The notes under the pieces are model-generated. The model was not told the DNA's origin, ran no database searches, and saw only the letters and a program-made list of their open reading frames with translations. DNA of 64,000 bases from Oceanicola sp. (lineage in GTDB: Bacteria > Pseudomonadota > Alphaproteobacteria > Rhodobacterales > Rhodobacteraceae): assembly GCA_017792405.1 (NCBI GenBank), contig CP051231.1:3418062-3482061 (forward strand), written 5' to 3'. This document shows, in pieces, positions 1 through 8,324 of this stretch (positions within the stretch are counted from its first letter, which is position 1; every line of letters starts with the position of its first letter). A program made the translations under genes and the position numbers.

Positions 1-585
1 TACCGCCTCGCCCCCGAGCACCCCTTCCCCACCGGGCTGCATGAGTGCCACGATGTGGTGGCCTGGGCCTTCGAGAATGCCGACACGCTCGGGATCGACG
101 CAAACCGCATCGCCATCGGCGGCCACTCGGCGGGCGGCAACTTCACCGCCTCGATCTGCCAGATGGTGGCCGAGAGCGGTGCCTTCCGCCCCTGCGGGCA
201 AGTGCTGGATTACCCGTTTCTCGATGCCGCCACCCCGCCCGAAGACAAGGTGGACCCGCGCTCGATCATGCCCGCCGCGCGGATGCACGCCTTCAACGTG
301 CTCTACTGCCAGCAGCCTGAAAACATGGCCAACCCACTGGTCTCGCCCGTGCTGGCCGCGCCGAAGCGGCTGCATGGCCAGCCGCCCGCGCTGATGCTGG
401 TCGCCGGGCTCGACCCGCTGCGCCACGAGGCGCACCGCTACGCCGGGCAACTCATCGCCGCGGGCGTCGATATCGCCGTGCACCAGTTCGACGATTGCGA
501 TCACGGCTGGGTGGTCAGCGGCAAGGCCCGCCATGAGGAGGCGCGGGCGCTCATCTTTGGCTGGCTGAACAGGCTCTACGGATAA
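1..585 (+). CDS. alpha/beta hydrolase (HSL/carboxylesterase type), 5'-truncated by the window
   Basis: The frame is open from base 1 and reads YRLAPEHPFP at once, the conserved block before the nucleophile elbow in hormone-sensitive-lipase-type esterases. The elbow GHSAG (Ser nucleophile) lies near codon 42 of the visible part. A late Asp (GLDPLRHEA) and His (DCDHGW) fit the rest of the triad. About 194 residues are visible and the oxyanion HGGG region lies upstream of the window. The tctC gene starts 22 bp downstream, so the two are probably one operon. The enzyme probably hydrolyses an ester or lactone related to the tctCBA substrate. Family assignment is firm; the substrate is unknown. Confidence 0.88.
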   Translation, partial: YRLAPEHPFPTGLHECHDVVAWAFENADTLGIDANRIAIGGHSAGGNFTASICQMVAESGAFRPCGQVLDYPFLDAATPPEDKVDPRSIMPAARMHAFNVLYCQQPENMANPLVSPVLAAPKRLHGQPPALMLVAGLDPLRHEAHRYAGQLIAAGVDIAVHQFDDCDHGWVVSGKARHEEARALIFGWLNRLYG

Positions 586-607
586 GCGTTTCAACAGGGA
601 GGACACC

Positions 608-1561
608 ATGAAACCACGCAAACTGATCGGCGCCGCACTGGCGCTGGCCCTCGGCGCAACCGGCGCGCTGGCCGCCGAATGGCCTGACGGGCCGGTGCAG
701 ATCATCGTGCCATCCAAACCCGGCGGCGGCACCGATGTGATGGCCCGGATCTTCGCCGACTACCTCGGCCGCGAAACCGGCGGCGATGTGGTCGTGGTCA
801 ACGTCGATGGCGGCGGCGGCTCGATCGCCTACAACCAAGTGATGACCGCCGCACCCGATGGGCAGACCATCCTCTACAATCACACCGGCCTTTTGGCGGG
901 CTACCACACCGGCCACTCCGATATCGGGCTGGATGACTTCACCACCATCGGCGTTGCCCAGAGCTACGCACCGCAGGTCTATGCCGTGGCCCCCGATGCA
1001 CCTTGGGACACCATGAAGGACTTCGTCGAAGACGCCCGCGCAAACCCCGGTGAGCGCACCGTGGCCGTCTCGCTCGGGCGGACGACCCATTTCATCGCCG
1101 GGCTGATCATGATGAACGAGGATGTCGACCTGAAGCTGCTGGAAGCCTCCGCCGAGGTCGACAAGGTGGCCGCCATCCAGGGCGGGCATATCGAGATGGG
1201 CAACCTTGGCGCAGGCTCGGCCAAGCAGTACGAGCAGGCCGGTGACATGAAGGTGCTCTGCCTGCTCGACCCCGAGCCGCACCCCGCCTACCCGGAATAC
1301 GAGACCTGCGTGCAGCAGGGCGTCAACGTGAGCTGGCTGGCGCCGCTGGTCCTCTGGGGGCCCAAGGGGATGGATGCGGAGCTGGTGCAAACCATCAACG
1401 CCGCCACCGCCGGCATGGCCGAGGACGCCACCGCGCAGGAGGCCCTCAAGAAGGCCGACAGCGTGTTCACCTACTATGATGTCGGCGGCGCTGCCGATCT
1501 GATGGCCTCGGAAGATGCCAAGATCAAGGCGCTGGCCGAAAAGCTTGGCCTCGCACGCTGA
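608..1561 (+). CDS. tctC: tripartite tricarboxylate transporter substrate-binding protein (TctC/Bug family)
   Basis: A 317-residue periplasmic binding protein. Residues 1-22 are a signal peptide (basic start, Ala/Leu core, ALAA cleavage site). The mature start contains the Bug-family block with IIVPSKPGGGTD, whose glycine loop contacts a carboxylate ligand. The start is supported by GGGAGGA about 6 bp upstream. It is followed by a 76-bp gap with a strong stem-loop, then tctB and tctA, the full membrane part of a TTT system. The ligand is probably a carboxylic acid; TctC paralogues bind many different acids, so citrate should not be assumed. Confidence 0.92.
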   Translation: MKPRKLIGAALALALGATGALAAEWPDGPVQIIVPSKPGGGTDVMARIFADYLGRETGGDVVVVNVDGGGGSIAYNQVMTAAPDGQTILYNHTGLLAGYHTGHSDIGLDDFTTIGVAQSYAPQVYAVAPDAPWDTMKDFVEDARANPGERTVAVSLGRTTHFIAGLIMMNEDVDLKLLEASAEVDKVAAIQGGHIEMGNLGAGSAKQYEQAGDMKVLCLLDPEPHPAYPEYETCVQQGVNVSWLAPLVLWGPKGMDAELVQTINAATAGMAEDATAQEALKKADSVFTYYDVGGAADLMASEDAKIKALAEKLGLAR

Positions 1562-1591
1562 CCGCATCACAAGACGCGTGTGAAGCCATAT

Positions 1592-1621
1592 CGCGGGGGC
1601 CGCGGCCGACCGGCCCCCGCG
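1592..1621 (+). other. intercistronic stem-loop after tctC
   Basis: Perfect inverted repeat with 11-bp arms CGCGGGGGCCG (1592-1602) and CGGCCCCCGCG (1611-1621) around an 8-nt loop. It is followed by ACTTTTGGG, only a short T run. It sits between the binding-protein gene and the permease genes, so it is a candidate partial terminator or 3'-end stabiliser that keeps tctC mRNA in excess. The structure is seen in the sequence; the function is inferred. Confidence 0.7.
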
Positions 1622-1637
1622 ACTTTTGGGAGGAACC

Positions 1638-2114
1638 ATGATGAACACCGAAAAACCGCTCGGAGCCGGGCTGATCGCCTTCGGGGCCGCCGGGATCTGG
1701 GCGACCCTGCAGATCAGCGTGCGCACCTTCAACGACGATCCGGGGCCACAGCTCTTTCCGATCCTCGGGTTCTCGCTGCTGGTGCTCTGCGGACTGGGCA
1801 TGCTGCTGACCCGTGCGCGCCAATCCAAGGTGCTCACCGCGGCCGAGGCCGATGCGGCACAGGACGCGCGCAGCAGCACCCTGCGCGGCGTGGTCATGGC
1901 CGGGCTGCTGGTGGCCTACTCCCTCGCGCTCTGGATCTTCGGCTACTACATTGCCACGCCGCTCATGGTTTACGCCTTCTACCACACCATCGCCGGGCCT
2001 GAGCGCCGGGTCTGGTGGCGCGGGGCGCTCTATGCCGCCGCCGTCACCCTCGGCGTCCATCTCGTGTTCGCCGAAATGCTGAACACCCTCCTGCCCACCG
2101 GCCTCCTCTTCTGA
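1638..2114 (+). CDS. tctB: tripartite tricarboxylate transporter small membrane subunit (TctB)
   Basis: A 158-residue protein with about four hydrophobic segments, as in the small TctB subunit. The ATG at 1638 has GGGAGG 4-5 bp upstream; the in-frame TTG at 1626 is disfavoured because it falls on that ribosome site. It lies between tctC and tctA and ends 18 bp before tctA. TctB sequences are poorly conserved, so the call rests on size, topology and position. It should pair with TctA in the inner membrane. Confidence 0.85.
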   Translation: MMNTEKPLGAGLIAFGAAGIWATLQISVRTFNDDPGPQLFPILGFSLLVLCGLGMLLTRARQSKVLTAAEADAAQDARSSTLRGVVMAGLLVAYSLALWIFGYYIATPLMVYAFYHTIAGPERRVWWRGALYAAAVTLGVHLVFAEMLNTLLPTGLLF

Positions 2115-2132
2115 TCTGACAGGCACCGCGCC

Positions 2133-3632
2133 ATGCAAGACATCCTAGCCAGCTTCGGCACCCTGCTCGCCCCGACGACCTTCATGGTCATCGTCCTCTC
2201 CACCGCGCTCGGCATCGTGCTGGGCGCGATCCCCGGCCTCTCCGGCGGGCTCGGCGTGGCACTGCTGCTGCCGATCACCTTTGGGATGCCGCCCGAGGTC
2301 GGGCTGGCGATGCTGGTCTCGATCTGGGTCGGCGGGGTCTCTGGCGCGATGATCGGCTCGATCCTGCTGGGCATCCCCGGCTCGCCCTCGGCCATCGCCA
2401 CCACATTTGACGGCTACCCGATGACCCGAAATGGCCAGGCCGTGAAGGCGCTCGGCGCGGCGATCACCGCCTCCTTCATCGGCACCTTCCTGTCGATCCT
2501 CATCGCCATGGCCGCCTCGCCGCTTATGGCCCGGCTCGCCCTGAAGATGGGGCCGTGGGAGTATTTCTCGCTCGGCTTCTGCGCCATCTCGCTCGTGGCC
2601 GCCCTCTCGCGCGGCTCGATCTTTCATGGCCTTGCCGCCGCCGCGCTAGGCCTCGTGCTCGCCTCGGTCGGCTTCGCCCCGATCGACGGCTACCCCCGCT
2701 TCACCTTCGGCAACATCTACCTCAACGGCGGGTTTGACCTGATCCCGCTGATGCTCGGCTTCTTCGCCCTCAAGCAGATTGTGCAGGACTATGCCCAAGG
2801 CCAGCAGCAGGTGCCCGAGGTCGATGCCCGCGATATCAAGGGCTTCGGCGTGAGCTGGAAGGAGTACCGGGACAACACGTGGAACATGATCCGCTCGTTC
2901 TTCATTGGCCTCTGGATCGGCTTTTTGCCGGGCATGGGCGCGGCGCTCTCCAACATGGTGGCCTATGCGCAGGCCAAATCGGCCAGCAAACACCCGGAGA
3001 AGTTCGGCAAGGGGTGCGTCGATGGCGTCTTCGCCTCGGAAACCTCCAACAACGCATCGGTCGGCGGCTCGCTCATTCCGATGGTGGCGCTTGGCATCCC
3101 TGGTGACGGGGTGACGGCGATCCTGCTGGGCGGGCTGATGATTCACGGCGTGCAGGCCGGGCCGCTGCTGTTCAACAACAACCCCGAGATCGTCTACGCG
3201 CTCTTCCTCACCGCGCTCATCGCCGCCGCGCTGGTACTGGTGATGCAGTTCTGGGGCATGCGCCTCTTTCCGGCGATCCTGAAGATCCCCTATCACTACC
3301 TCTACCCGGCCATCGTGGTGCTGGGCTTCATGGGCGTCTTCGTCGGCTCCTCCACCGCCTTCAACTACGTGCTGCTGCTGGGCTTCGCCGCCCTCGGACT
3401 GGCGATGGACAAGCTGCGCCTGCCCATCGGTCCCTTCATCCTCGCCTTCATTCTCGCGCCGATGCTCGAGCTGAACCTGCGGCGCGGCATGACCTATACC
3501 GACGACGGCATCCTGCCCTTCTTCACCCGCCCGATCTCCGGCCTGCTGCTGCTGGCGGCAGTGCTCAGCATCGTCTCCCCGTTCCTGATGCCGTGGATCA
3601 AGGAGATGCGGCGCAAGCGGGCCGAAGGCTGA
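2133..3632 (+). CDS. tctA: tripartite tricarboxylate transporter large permease (TctA)
   Basis: A 499-residue protein with roughly 11-12 membrane segments, the normal size for TctA. Both family GIPG signatures are present: LGIPGSPSAIATTFDGYP in the N-terminal half and ALGIPGDGVTAILLGGL in the C-terminal half, reflecting the internal repeat. It is the solute-translocating subunit and is expected to be cation-coupled. It ends the operon and converges on a minus-strand gene with 4 bp between the two stop codons. Confidence 0.93.
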   Translation: MQDILASFGTLLAPTTFMVIVLSTALGIVLGAIPGLSGGLGVALLLPITFGMPPEVGLAMLVSIWVGGVSGAMIGSILLGIPGSPSAIATTFDGYPMTRNGQAVKALGAAITASFIGTFLSILIAMAASPLMARLALKMGPWEYFSLGFCAISLVAALSRGSIFHGLAAAALGLVLASVGFAPIDGYPRFTFGNIYLNGGFDLIPLMLGFFALKQIVQDYAQGQQQVPEVDARDIKGFGVSWKEYRDNTWNMIRSFFIGLWIGFLPGMGAALSNMVAYAQAKSASKHPEKFGKGCVDGVFASETSNNASVGGSLIPMVALGIPGDGVTAILLGGLMIHGVQAGPLLFNNNPEIVYALFLTALIAAALVLVMQFWGMRLFPAILKIPYHYLYPAIVVLGFMGVFVGSSTAFNYVLLLGFAALGLAMDKLRLPIGPFILAFILAPMLELNLRRGMTYTDDGILPFFTRPISGLLLLAAVLSIVSPFLMPWIKEMRRKRAEG

Positions 3633-3636
3633 GTGC

Positions 3637-4038
3637 TCAGGCGGCCCGTTTCTTCAACCGGGTCGCCGCCCGGCGCGGCGCAAGCGGGCGTGGGGTGAGC
3701 GGGGTCACATTGTCGGGCAAGGCGCTTGGCCGGTAGGTGGCAACGACCAGTGCGCGGAGCACCAGAACAGTGGCCACCACCGCGGCCAGCGAAACAACGT
3801 CTGCCCCGCCCGCCAGCAACTCCTCCACCGTCACGCCGCCCTGAAGCAGCCGCCACATGCCAACAAGGCTCCCCGCGGCGGCCAGCGGAAAGAGCCCGGT
3901 GAGTAGGGCCAGAAACATCGAGCCCCAGAAATCGCTGCGCAGGCGGCTGGTGGGGCGGGTGCGAATGTTCATGCCATAGAGCGCCACGGCGCAGATAAGC
4001 GCGATGAGGCCGGCGATCAGGGACGCGGTGTGAAGCAT
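3637..4038 (-). CDS. small membrane protein of unknown function
   Basis: A 133-residue protein starting at the ATG at 4038 (MLHTASLIAGL). It has three likely membrane segments (about residues 4-22, 38-62 and 80-102) and a basic tail (RRAATRLKKRAA). Upstream in-frame codons encode low-complexity, Arg/Pro-rich sequence typical of unselected high-GC frames, so the longer version is rejected. I do not recognise the family. It is convergent with tctA and stands alone, so the context gives no function. The hydrophobic pattern supports a real gene. Confidence 0.55.
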   Translation of the reverse strand: MLHTASLIAGLIALICAVALYGMNIRTRPTSRLRSDFWGSMFLALLTGLFPLAAAGSLVGMWRLLQGGVTVEELLAGGADVVSLAAVVATVLVLRALVVATYRPSALPDNVTPLTPRPLAPRRAATRLKKRAA

Positions 4039-4483
4039 GGTGCTGTCTTTCGAAAATGGCGCACGGCGAAGGCCGTGGCCGGGAAGAGGGGGATGCGGGG
4101 CAATCGTCGAGGGTCGCGCAGCGGCGCGGGCCACGGCAGCGCGGGCAGCAGGCAATCGGTCCGGCGAAGGATAGCGCTCAAGATGCACCCACATGCGCCC
4201 GGTCCTGTCGCGGGCACGGCGACGGTCCGTCGAAGGTGGCAAGACGCGGGCGCTTGGGCGGCCCGGGGATGGCCTGCGGCGGCTGCGCAGAATATCTGCC
4301 TGAGCGGGGCAAGCTGCAAGCGGTCCGTGCAGAAATATTTCGCCCCGCGGCGATTGTTTTGGCGTACGGCGCACCCACTTTCCGAGGGTGTCGGGCCGTG
4401 CTACGCCCCGGCCTCCGTTCAGCCGCCCCGGGAGCCTCTGCCTTGGTCCTTCACGTCCCATCAGTTGCGGCCCGGTCCGCCCC
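4039..4483. other. 445-bp intergenic region, no convincing gene
   Basis: It separates two divergent genes and must hold both promoters. Open frames here encode only Arg/Gly/Pro-rich shadow sequence. The least GC-rich part (about 4330-4375) contains the 10-bp palindrome GAAATATTTC (4332-4341) and a short T-rich stretch, the most promoter-like portion. I see no clear -35/-10 pair, RNA gene or repeat. Confidence 0.4.
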
Positions 4484-5116
4484 ATGACGCAGCTGGAAGC
4501 CGCAGCGCCCCTCCTTGCCCAGCGCCCCGGCCGGCGCCTGTCGGAAGTGCTGCGCGATCTGCGGGCCGGCGAGGGGGCGCGGGTGTCTGTCGGCGATATC
4601 GTCAGCGGCCTGCGCGACCGCAGCTTTGCCCCGCTGATGGTGCTCTTCGCCGCGCCCAACGTGTTCCTGTTCATCCCCGGATCGTCGATCTTTACCGGCC
4701 TGCCACTCATGGTGCTGGCGGTGCAACTCATGCTCGGGCGGCCCGATGTGTGGCTGCCGCAGTTCGTCGCCCGCCGCTCTATCGAGCGGGCCGCGTTCGG
4801 GCGGATGGTCAATGCCTCGGTGCCCTATATCGAGCGGGTCGAACGGCTCGCCCGCCCGCGCTGGTGGCCCCGCTCCTACCTGTTGGCCGAACGGCTGATC
4901 GGGCTGACCACGCTGATCATGTCGGTGTTCCTGTTTCTGCCGATCCCCTTCGCCAACGGCCTGCCCGCCCTCTCCATCATCATGCTGGCACTGGGCCTGA
5001 GCGAGCGTGACGGTTACTGGCTGGCCGCTGGCCTGGTGCTGAGCCTCGCCTCCACCGCACTGGTGGCGGGCATGGTCTCGGTCGGTGCTCTGGCGGTGCT
5101 CACCTTCCTGTTCTGA
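4484..5116 (+). CDS. exopolysaccharide synthesis protein, ExoD family
   Basis: A 210-residue membrane protein. The N-terminal part (RLSEVLRDLRAGEGARVSVGDIVSGLRDRSFAPLMVLFAAPNV) is characteristic of ExoD, followed by about four hydrophobic segments including FIPGSSIFTGLPLMVLAVQLM and FLPIPFANGLPALSIIMLALG. The ATG at 4484 gives a normal N-terminus; an upstream ATG at 4388 would add only low-complexity residues. ExoD was described in Sinorhizobium as affecting exopolysaccharide and alkali tolerance; the biochemical function is unknown. It appears monocistronic. Confidence 0.82.
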   Translation: MTQLEAAAPLLAQRPGRRLSEVLRDLRAGEGARVSVGDIVSGLRDRSFAPLMVLFAAPNVFLFIPGSSIFTGLPLMVLAVQLMLGRPDVWLPQFVARRSIERAAFGRMVNASVPYIERVERLARPRWWPRSYLLAERLIGLTTLIMSVFLFLPIPFANGLPALSIIMLALGLSERDGYWLAAGLVLSLASTALVAGMVSVGALAVLTFLF

Positions 5117-5183
5117 CCATAGCAACAAGTCGGCACAGCGGTGCATGTTCGGCTTAACCCATTGTTATAACTGCACGAAAATG

Positions 5184-5210
5184 TATCATATGATATGAGT
5201 TGACATATCA
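5184..5210. promoter_or_regulatory. overlapping palindromes around the -35 of the Liv/P450 operon (candidate MarR sites)
   Basis: TATCATATGATA (5184-5195) is a perfect 12-bp palindrome. It overlaps a second inverted repeat, TGATATG (5191-5197) and CATATCA (5204-5210) around 6 nt, which contains the -35 box TTGACA. MarR proteins bind palindromes of this size over promoters, and the last gene of this operon is a MarR regulator, so autoregulation is the simplest reading. Binding itself is inferred. Confidence 0.6.
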
Positions 5211-5227
5211 ATCCGCCTCCGTATCGT
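5200..5227 (+). promoter_or_regulatory. sigma70-type promoter of the Liv/P450 operon
   Basis: TTGACA (5200-5205, perfect match) is followed after 16 nt by TATCGT (5222-5227, 4 of 6). The predicted transcription start is near 5234, leaving a leader of about 58 nt before the ATG at 5292. The box lies between two sets of inverted repeats, as expected for a repressor-controlled promoter. Confidence 0.6.
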
Positions 5228-5232
5228 AGAGT

Positions 5233-5270
5233 GAGTTGAATCATCAACTCCGCATCCAGGGAGGGATGCG
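5233..5270 (+). promoter_or_regulatory. inverted repeat at the transcription start and leader hairpin
   Basis: GAGTTGA (5233-5239) and TCAACTC (5244-5250) form a 7-bp inverted repeat with a 4-nt spacer at the predicted transcription start. Immediately after it, CGCATCC (5251-5257) and GGATGCG (5264-5270) form a hairpin whose loop contains AGGGAG, a copy of the real ribosome site CAGGGAGG at 5278-5285. The first repeat may be an operator; the hairpin may shape translation of the leader. Confidence 0.45.
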
Positions 5271-5291
5271 GGACTTCAGGGAGGATATTCC

Positions 5292-6458
5292 ATGACACGC
5301 GCCATCCGCGCGGCCCTCGTGGCCGTGACAGCTACCCTTTTGCCTGCCGCCAGCCCGGCAGACACCATCAAGGTCGGGGTCGTCGCCCCCTTTTCCGGCC
5401 CCTTCGCCATCTACGGCAAGCAGTATCAGGAGGCGGTCGAAACCTACGTTGCCCAGCACGGCACCACGGCGGGCGAGCATGAGATCGAGTTCATCTACAA
5501 GGATGTCGGCGGGCCAAACCCCGACCAGTCGCGCGCACTGGCGCAGGAGCTGCTGATCCGTGACCAGGTCGACTATCTCGCAGGCTTCACCTTCACCCCC
5601 AACGCGCTCGCCGTTGGCCCGCTGATCGAGCAAAGCCAAACGCCCACGGTGATCTTCAACGCCGCCACCTCCTCGATCAACAAGGAGAGCGAGTTCTACC
5701 TGCGCACAAGCTACACGCTCTGGCAGGTCTCCGCTCCTCTGGCAGAATGGGCCTATGACCAAGGCATGCGCACCGTCGCCACCACGGTCACCGACTATGG
5801 CCCGGGCATCGACGCCGAGAACGCCTTCAAGGCCGCCTTCGAGGCCAAGGGCGGCGAGGTTGTGGACGCGATCCGCATGCCGCTCGCCACCACCGATTTC
5901 ACCCCCTTCATCCAGCGCGTCCGCGATGCCGCGCCCGATGCGGTCTTCACCTTCCTGCCCGGCGGCCCGCCCACCTTTACCTACACCAAGACCTACAACG
6001 AGAACGGTCTTGCCGAGGCGGGCATCAAGTTTCTCGGCACCGCCGAGACCGAGGAGGTCAACCTGCAAGGGCTGGGCGATGCCGCCATCGGGCTGACCAC
6101 CGCCTACCACTACTCCGGCGCCCACGACTCCGACGAGAACCGCGCCTTTCAGGCCAAGCTGACCGAGCTGTTCCCCGATGCCATCGCCAACTGGGCTTCG
6201 GTCGGCGCCTATGACGGCACCCACCTGATCTACCAGATGGTCGCCGCTGCCGGCACCGACGGCCCCGCCGCCGTCGAGGCCGCCAAGACGCTGGAGTGGG
6301 AGAGCCCGCGCGGCCCGGTGAAGATGGACCCGGAAACGCGCACGCTGATCCAGAACGTCTACATCCGCGAAGTCGCCCGCGACGAGGCCACCGGCCAGCT
6401 GGTGAACCGCGAGACCGGCGTGATCGCCACCGTGGGCGACCTCGGCTGGGACAAGTGA
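5292..6458 (+). CDS. Liv-type ABC transporter substrate-binding protein (aromatic acid uptake suspected)
   Basis: A 388-residue periplasmic binding protein with a signal peptide of about 24 residues ending in SPADTI. The mature start IKVGVVAPFSGPFAIYGKQ is the classic type I fold entry of the LivJ/AmiC group. A strong AGGGAGG ribosome site precedes the ATG. It opens an operon of livHMGF, a P450, a ferredoxin and a MarR regulator. Related proteins in aromatic degraders bind benzoate-like acids, and the P450 linkage makes a substituted aromatic acid the best ligand guess here. Confidence 0.9.
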   Translation: MTRAIRAALVAVTATLLPAASPADTIKVGVVAPFSGPFAIYGKQYQEAVETYVAQHGTTAGEHEIEFIYKDVGGPNPDQSRALAQELLIRDQVDYLAGFTFTPNALAVGPLIEQSQTPTVIFNAATSSINKESEFYLRTSYTLWQVSAPLAEWAYDQGMRTVATTVTDYGPGIDAENAFKAAFEAKGGEVVDAIRMPLATTDFTPFIQRVRDAAPDAVFTFLPGGPPTFTYTKTYNENGLAEAGIKFLGTAETEEVNLQGLGDAAIGLTTAYHYSGAHDSDENRAFQAKLTELFPDAIANWASVGAYDGTHLIYQMVAAAGTDGPAAVEAAKTLEWESPRGPVKMDPETRTLIQNVYIREVARDEATGQLVNRETGVIATVGDLGWDK

Positions 6459-6465
6459 TCCTCCC

Positions 6466-6493
6466 GCCCCGGGCTGGTCTCCCGGCCCGGGGC
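6466..6493 (+). other. intercistronic stem-loop after the first Liv binding-protein gene
   Basis: Arms GCCCCGGGC (6466-6474) and GCCCGGGGC (6485-6493) pair perfectly over 9 bp around a 10-nt loop. No T run follows, so full termination is unlikely. It lies 7 bp after the binding-protein stop codon and 23 bp before the livH-type start, the same arrangement as at the other importers in this window. Confidence 0.65.
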
Positions 6494-6516
6494 AAATCCA
6501 GCGATGTGAAAGCCAG

Positions 6517-7380
6517 ATGACCCTATTCCTCAACATCCTCGTCGACGGCGTGGCCTACGGCATGATCCTCTTCATGATCTCCGTCGGTCTCTCGGTCACC
6601 ATGGGCCTGATGCGGGTGGTGAACCTCGCCCACGGCGGCTTCGCCCTGCTGGGCGGCACCTTCGCCCATTGGTTCGCGGCCGAACTGGGCCTGCCCTTCT
6701 GGCCCGCGCTGGTGCTGGCCGTGGCGCTCACCGTGGCCCTCTCGCTGCCGCTGGAGCGGGTGATCTACCGCCGGATCTACGGCTTCACCGATCTGCAACA
6801 GGTGCTCGCCACCATCGGCCTGACCTTCTTGATGATCGCCTCCGTGAACCTCTGGCAAGGCTCCAGCCTGCTGCCCGTGCCGCTGCTCGAGGGGCTGAAG
6901 GCGAGCGTCGATCTGGGCTTCCGCACTCTGCCCGCCCACCGGCTGATGGTGATCGCCGCCGGGCTCGCCGTGGTGCTCGGCCTCTGGTGGCTCCTCGAGC
7001 GCACCCGCTTCGGCATTCGCCTGCGCGCCGCAGTCGACAATCGTGGCACCGCCTCCGCCCATGGCATCAACACCGACCGCATCTTCATGGCCGCCTTCGG
7101 CCTCGGCGCGGGCCTCGCGGCGCTCGGCGGCGTGCTCGGCGCAGAGATCCTGCCGATCGATGCCTATTACCCGCTGCGCTACATGGTGCTCTTCCTCATC
7201 GTCGTGGCGGTGGGCGGCATGGGCTCCATCGCGGGCAGCTTCCTCGCCGCCATCGGCCTCGGCCTCTTGGAAACCGCAGCCCGCTACCTCGCGCCCGACT
7301 TCGCCACCATCCTCTTCTTCGCGCTGGTCATGGCTCTGCTGGCGCTGCGCCCCAACGGGCTGATCGTGAGGGCCCAATGA
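6517..7380 (+). CDS. branched-chain-type ABC transporter permease (LivH family)
   Basis: A 287-residue polytopic membrane protein with the LivH-family opening (DGVAYGMILFMISVGLSVTMGLMRVVNLAHGGF) and about eight hydrophobic segments. The NLAHGGF block is typical of the HAAT permease family. It forms a heterodimer with the LivM-type product encoded just downstream. Its stop codon overlaps the next ATG, suggesting translational coupling. Confidence 0.92.
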   Translation: MTLFLNILVDGVAYGMILFMISVGLSVTMGLMRVVNLAHGGFALLGGTFAHWFAAELGLPFWPALVLAVALTVALSLPLERVIYRRIYGFTDLQQVLATIGLTFLMIASVNLWQGSSLLPVPLLEGLKASVDLGFRTLPAHRLMVIAAGLAVVLGLWWLLERTRFGIRLRAAVDNRGTASAHGINTDRIFMAAFGLGAGLAALGGVLGAEILPIDAYYPLRYMVLFLIVVAVGGMGSIAGSFLAAIGLGLLETAARYLAPDFATILFFALVMALLALRPNGLIVRAQ

Positions 7381-8324
7381 TGAACCGTATCGCCCCCTTC
7401 GCCCTGCTGGCGCTCGCGGTCGCGCTCTACTTCGCGCTGCCCTACAACCTCGCCTTCCTCACCCGCATCCTGATCATGGCGGTGCTGGTGCTCTCGCTCG
7501 ATCTCGTGCTCGGCTTCGCGGGCATCGCCACGCTTGGGCAGGCCGCCTTCTACGGCGCGGGGGCCTATGCCGCCGGGCTCTTCGCCATCCACGCCTGGGC
7601 CGATCCGATCGCCGGGCTGGTGGTGGCGGGTGTCGCCGGGGCCGTGCTTGCCTTCATCTCTGGCCTGATCGTGCTGCGCGCCCACGGGCTGACGCTGATC
7701 ATGCTCACCATCGCCGTTGCCGCGATCTGCCACGAGATCGCCAACAAGGCGCGCGACGTGACCGGCGGAGCCGACGGGCTGCGCGGCATCCGGATGGAGC
7801 CGGTGCTAGGCCTCTTCGAGTTCGATTTCGTCGGGCAGACCGGCTTCTGGTATGCCCTTGCGGTCCTCGCGGCCGTGTTCACCTTTCTGACCCTGCTCAC
7901 CCGCGCGCCCTTCGGGCTGTCGCTGCGCGGCATCCACGAAAGCCCCGAGCGCATGGCCGCCATCGGCACCTCGGTCTACTGGCGGCGCGTCGCGGCCTAC
8001 ACGCTGGGCGGGGCCATCGCGGGCGTGGCCGGCGCCCTCTCGGCGCAGGTGACACAACTGGTGAGCCTCGAGTCCTTCTCCTTCACCCTCTCCGCCGAAG
8101 CCCTCATCATGCTGATCCTCGGCGGCACCGGCAGGCTCTACGGCGCGGTGCTGGGCACGCTGGTCTTCATGTTCGTCCACCACTGGGCCGCCGCGAACGA
8201 CCCGTTCAACTGGCTCTTCGTCATCGGCGCGCTGGTTCTGGCGGTGGTCTTCTTCCTGCCGCGCGGGCTGGTCGCCGTGCCGACCGCACTGAAACGTCTG
8301 GGAGGCCAAAATGCAGGGTCTTGA
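7377..8324 (+). CDS. branched-chain-type ABC transporter permease (LivM family)
   Basis: A 315-residue membrane protein. Two adjacent ATG codons (7377 and 7380) are possible; the first overlaps the livH-type stop as ATGA. The block LSLDLVLGFAGIATLGQAAFYGAGAYA is the conserved LivM region. Longer upstream in-frame sequence is a shadow of livH and is rejected. It is the second transmembrane subunit and overlaps the ATPase gene by 14 bp. Confidence 0.91.
   Translation: MMNRIAPFALLALAVALYFALPYNLAFLTRILIMAVLVLSLDLVLGFAGIATLGQAAFYGAGAYAAGLFAIHAWADPIAGLVVAGVAGAVLAFISGLIVLRAHGLTLIMLTIAVAAICHEIANKARDVTGGADGLRGIRMEPVLGLFEFDFVGQTGFWYALAVLAAVFTFLTLLTRAPFGLSLRGIHESPERMAAIGTSVYWRRVAAYTLGGAIAGVAGALSAQVTQLVSLESFSFTLSAEALIMLILGGTGRLYGAVLGTLVFMFVHHWAAANDPFNWLFVIGALVLAVVFFLPRGLVAVPTALKRLGGQNAGS

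Noticed and set aside
4332..4341. GAAATATTTC palindrome
   Set aside because: Only 10 bp, no paired promoter boxes and no adjacent regulator; symmetric by chance is likely enough.
4039..4812. N-terminal extension of the small minus-strand membrane protein and long plus-strand frames in the same gap
   Set aside because: All encode Arg/Gly/Pro-rich text without any recognisable domain, while the short versions start at hydrophobic, family-like N-termini.
6669..8324. A 551-codon frame that appears to extend the LivM-type permease upstream
   Set aside because: The extension overlaps the LivH-type gene in another frame and has Arg/Pro-rich shadow composition; the real start is the ATG at 7377 or 7380.
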